Assembly (NCBI GenBank): GCA_017419715.1
Contig: JAFOKO010000133.1
Location: 1-37,714, forward strand
Origin: Oscillospiraceae bacterium
GTDB taxonomy: Bacteria; Bacillota; Clostridia; Oscillospirales; Oscillospiraceae
Length of the DNA stretch: 37,714 nucleotides
Reading direction: 5' to 3'
Part shown: positions 35,489-37,714 of the stretch, piece after piece
How positions within the stretch are numbered: the stretch's first letter is position 1
Layout of the letters: every line of letters starts with the position of its first letter
Position numbers and translations under genes: made by a program
The notes under the pieces: generated by a model
What the model saw: the letters and a program-made list of their open reading frames with translations, nothing else
Databases searched by the model: none
What the model was told of the DNA's origin: nothing

Positions 35489-36635
35489 TTTTGCCGTCAA
35501 GCTGATCTGTGCTGCCACGCCGGTCAGGCACAACCGCGTCGTATTTCAAAGCTATTATGGCCGCGGCTACTCCGACAGCCCCAAGGCTATCTGTGAAGTC
35601 CTTCGCCAGAGCGGGGAGAACCTGGACCTTGTGTGGCTCTGTAAGGATGAGGCGGCTGCAAAGACCCTGCCGGAGGGCGTCCGGGCGGTTCCGGCGACCG
35701 GATTGAAAAAGCTTCGGGCAATGGCTTCCGCAAAGGTGTGGGTAGACAACTGCCGGAAATATGAATCCATCAAGAAAAAAGGCCAGATCTATATGCAGAC
35801 ATGGCACGGTTTTCCCCTGAAGAAAATTGAGGCTGATGTGGCGGACAAGCTGGAGCCGGCCTATGTGGAGGCCTGTAAGCGGGACTCCGCCCAATGCGAT
35901 GTGATGGTTTCCGGCAGCGGGTTTATGACGAAGCTCTACCGGGAAGTGTTCTGGTATCAGGGGGCTGTGGCCAATATCGGCACGCCCAGGAATGATGTGT
36001 TTTTCACAGATCATACGATCCTACACACCAAGGTCTGTAAAGCCTTTGGCCTTCCGGAGGATCGAAAGCTGGCCCTCTATGCACCCACGTTCCGGGCGGA
36101 CCACTCTGTTGACGCCTATCGGCTGGATGCGGACATGGTCCGGCGGAAATGTGAGGAAAACTTCAAAGGGGAATGGACCGTCTTGATCCGGCTGCATCCG
36201 AATGTGGCGGCCAAATCCGCCGGACTGTTCGCATACGACGGCGATCGCCTTGTGGATGCGACGGCCTACCCCGATATGCAGGAGCTGCTTTGCGCGGCGG
36301 GGCTGCTGATCACAGACTATTCTTCCTCCATGTTTGACTATGGCTTGACTGGCAAGCCTGTGGTGCAGTTTGCGGTGGACATTGCGGCCTATCAAAAGGA
36401 CCGGGATTTCTATTTCCCCCTTGACCAGCTTCCCTTCCCCCTGGCGAGAAGCAATGCGGAGCTGGAGACGATCCTGACGGATCTTCAACCCCTTTGGACC
36501 AGCTCGGACTGGGCGTCGTTTACAAGAGAACATGAGTTTTGCGAGGATGGACAGGCGTCGGTGCGTTGCGCCGCCATCATTTTGCAAAACATTTTCAAAG
36601 AAAGGAAGGGCAGCGAAAAAACGCCGGCCCTCTGA
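35475..36635 (+). CDS. CDP-glycerol glycerophosphotransferase (TagF/TagB-like)
   Basis: Enzymes of this family (Glyphos_transf) move glycerol phosphate, or ribitol phosphate, from the CDP-activated form to a glycan, as in teichoic acid synthesis. The 386-residue protein shows the family motifs QTWHGFPLKK (catalytic His), TPRNDVFF, YAPTFR, LIRLHPN (second catalytic His) and LLITDYSSSMFDYGL. It lacks the N-terminal extension of polymerising TagF, so it may add a single or side-chain unit. GAAGGAG gives best spacing (7 bases) to the ATG at 35475. An ATG at 35469 is too close. No CDP-glycerol synthase (tagD) is in the window. Confidence 0.88.
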   Translation: MSIRNFAVKLICAATPVRHNRVVFQSYYGRGYSDSPKAICEVLRQSGENLDLVWLCKDEAAAKTLPEGVRAVPATGLKKLRAMASAKVWVDNCRKYESIKKKGQIYMQTWHGFPLKKIEADVADKLEPAYVEACKRDSAQCDVMVSGSGFMTKLYREVFWYQGAVANIGTPRNDVFFTDHTILHTKVCKAFGLPEDRKLALYAPTFRADHSVDAYRLDADMVRRKCEENFKGEWTVLIRLHPNVAAKSAGLFAYDGDRLVDATAYPDMQELLCAAGLLITDYSSSMFDYGLTGKPVVQFAVDIAAYQKDRDFYFPLDQLPFPLARSNAELETILTDLQPLWTSSDWASFTREHEFCEDGQASVRCAAIILQNIFKERKGSEKTPAL

Positions 36636-36694
36636 TGGCGGAAGGCCGGAATCAGGCCCAGGCTGCTGAAGCGCTCTATAGTAAGGAGAAAAGG

Positions 36695-37561
36695 ATGTTG
36701 GATCGTTTGGGTCTTCCTTTGGATCTGTTGAATAAAAAGCTGTGGCTGTTCGATATGGACGGTACCATCTATCAAGAAGATCGGCTGTTCGACGGGACAT
36801 TGGATCTGCTGTACACCATCCGCCAGATGGGTGGGCACTATGTTTTTATCACCAATAACTCTTCTAAATCGGTCGATGATTATGTGGCCAAGGTGAACGG
36901 TATGGGAATTGCCGCCGGGAAAAAGGAATTCTTCACTTCCACCAACGCCACCGTGCAGATGCTCCTGCAAAAGCATCCCGGCGCACGGGTGTATTGCCAG
37001 GGAACCGGAAGCCTGGTAAAAGAGCTGCAAGCGGCAGGGATTTCCGTCACAGAAGCGGTGGAAGCTGTGGATGTTGTACTGATTGGCTTTGACTTGGAGC
37101 TCACCAGTCAAAAGTTGCGGAATACCTGCCAGATCTTGACGGAACAACCCAATGTTGCCTTCTACGCAACCAATCCCGATCTTGTGTGTCCGGTTTCCTT
37201 TGGCTTTGTCCCGGACTGCGGCTCCATCTGTGCCATGCTTCAAAACGCCACAGGCCGTTCACCTGTCTATATTGGTAAACCGGAGCCGACCATGGTCAAG
37301 CTTGTGATGGAACGCTTTGGCTATCCGCCGGAGCAGACGGTTGTGGTAGGGGACCGGGCCTATACCGACATCGCTTCCGGTGTGCGTGCAGGCGTGAGCA
37401 CCATCGGCGTTCTTTCCGGCGAAGCCACCGAGGCGGATTTCCGCGCTGGCCCCTGCCCGAGCTATGTGTTTCAGAATGTCCGGGAGATTCAGCGTGCCCT
37501 GCAGGAACTACTCGCGCAAGCTACTGGAGACGGGGGAAGTCACTTAGTCACCAGTCACTAG
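36695..37561 (+). CDS. HAD-superfamily subfamily IIA phosphatase (NagD-like)
   Basis: This 288-residue cytoplasmic phosphatase has the nucleophile motif FDMDGTIYQ, motif II TNNSS, the Lys in IGKPEP, and motif III with VVGDRAYTDI, plus the IIA cap domain between. Family substrates include sugar or glycerol phosphates and nucleotides. AAGGAG is 6 bases before the ATG at 36695. An ATG at 36635 overlapping the previous stop lacks a ribosome site. The last residues (GSHLVTSH) are encoded by the AGTCAC repeat cluster and probably are not native. Its place after a glycerophosphotransferase hints at glycerol-phosphate metabolism, as inference only. Confidence 0.88.
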   Translation: MLDRLGLPLDLLNKKLWLFDMDGTIYQEDRLFDGTLDLLYTIRQMGGHYVFITNNSSKSVDDYVAKVNGMGIAAGKKEFFTSTNATVQMLLQKHPGARVYCQGTGSLVKELQAAGISVTEAVEAVDVVLIGFDLELTSQKLRNTCQILTEQPNVAFYATNPDLVCPVSFGFVPDCGSICAMLQNATGRSPVYIGKPEPTMVKLVMERFGYPPEQTVVVGDRAYTDIASGVRAGVSTIGVLSGEATEADFRAGPCPSYVFQNVREIQRALQELLAQATGDGGSHLVTSH

Positions 37562-37565
37562 TCAC
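37538..37565 (+). repeat. Cluster of four AGTCAC direct repeats
   Basis: AGTCAC occurs at 37538, 37546, 37553 and 37560, with spacers of 2, 1 and 1 bases. The stop codon of the HAD phosphatase gene (37559-37561) lies in it, so the repeat supplies the C-terminus of that protein. Too short and too closely spaced to be CRISPR. Confidence 0.8.
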
Positions 37566-37584
37566 CAGGGGCCAGGCAATATAA

Positions 37585-37698
37585 ACTGTACCCATGAAAA
37601 TGGACACGCAGACTTTAGGTATGTCCCCGGATAGAGACGGGGAAAAAGTACCAAAAGATGGAAGACCCTGTTGTGTGGACACTTTCATAGGGAATACT
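37585..37698. mobile_element. Possible insertion-sequence or MITE ends
   Basis: Two copies of a similar motif face each other: 37591-37607 (CCCATGAAAATGGACAC) and the reverse complement of 37675-37691, which agree at 13 of 17 positions. Between them lies a TCCCCG/CGGGGA stem (37624-37643). After the right copy a TAAAAT box (37706-37711) could be the promoter of a transposase gene beyond the window. Either this is a small non-autonomous element, or the end of one element and the start of another. No transposase is seen. Confidence 0.4.
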
Positions 37699-37714
37699 TT
37701 TGTGGTAAAATGTA

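Noticed and set aside
37538..37565. AGTCAC cluster as a CRISPR array
   Set aside because: Units are 6 bases with 1-2-base spacers and there are no cas genes.

Overview
The window looks like chromosome from an endospore-forming, GC-rich member of the Clostridia, most likely Oscillospirales (Oscillospiraceae/Ruminococcaceae). The basis is the Bacillota gene order yicC-remA-gmk-rpoZ-priA-def-fmt-rsmB-rlmN-prpC-prkC-rsgA, the presence of sipL and spoIVA, strong Shine-Dalgarno sites, several TTG/GTG starts, and a GC-rich core with one AT-richer block. Nearly everything lies on the + strand. No rRNA, tRNA, CRISPR array or intact transposase gene is visible.

Left part (267-4489): c-di-AMP synthase cdaA and its YbbR-domain partner cdaR are followed not by glmM but by a DUF5685 protein, a J-domain protein with a Cys-rich tail, and a polytopic membrane protein. 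A second promoter at 4486-4514 then opens the long housekeeping run 4542-16529: RNA decay (yicC), matrix regulation (remA), GMP phosphorylation (gmk), RNA polymerase omega (rpoZ), replication restart (priA), N-terminal formyl/deformylation (fmt, def), rRNA methylation (rsmB, rlmN), the PP2C phosphatase/PASTA kinase pair, and ribosome assembly GTPase rsgA. Most of these genes overlap or are separated by only a few bases. The coaBC gene usually found between rpoZ and priA is missing.

Middle part (16530-25028): a hairpin and a 46-residue hydrophobic micro-ORF lead into sipL-spoIVA, the two partners of the spore-coat basement layer. After these come an aminotransferase, a TraX-like membrane protein, a frameshifted small membrane-protein gene, a terminator, a promoter with a small GTG-started membrane protein, and ruvC-ruvA-ruvB.

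Right part (25029-37714): a consensus promoter drives a two-ribbon zinc protein behind a ~255-base structured leader, and this unit ends in a clear terminator. A second promoter with a palindromic operator-like site then begins a cell-surface polysaccharide locus: two tandem 512-residue O-antigen ligase/polymerase-like paralogues, a MurJ-type flippase, a DUF5693 membrane protein, two GT2 glycosyltransferases, a Wzx-like flippase, a TagF/TagB-like CDP-glycerol glycerophosphotransferase, and a NagD-like HAD phosphatase. The first five genes are visibly AT-richer than the rest. The last gene ends inside a short AGTCAC repeat cluster, followed by imperfect inverted repeats that resemble insertion-sequence ends.

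The best candidate for something undescribed is the surface-polymer locus, because of its paired ligases and paired flippases around DUF5693 under one operator-bearing promoter. The structured leader of the zinc-ribbon gene and the hairpin-capped micro-ORF before sipL come next.
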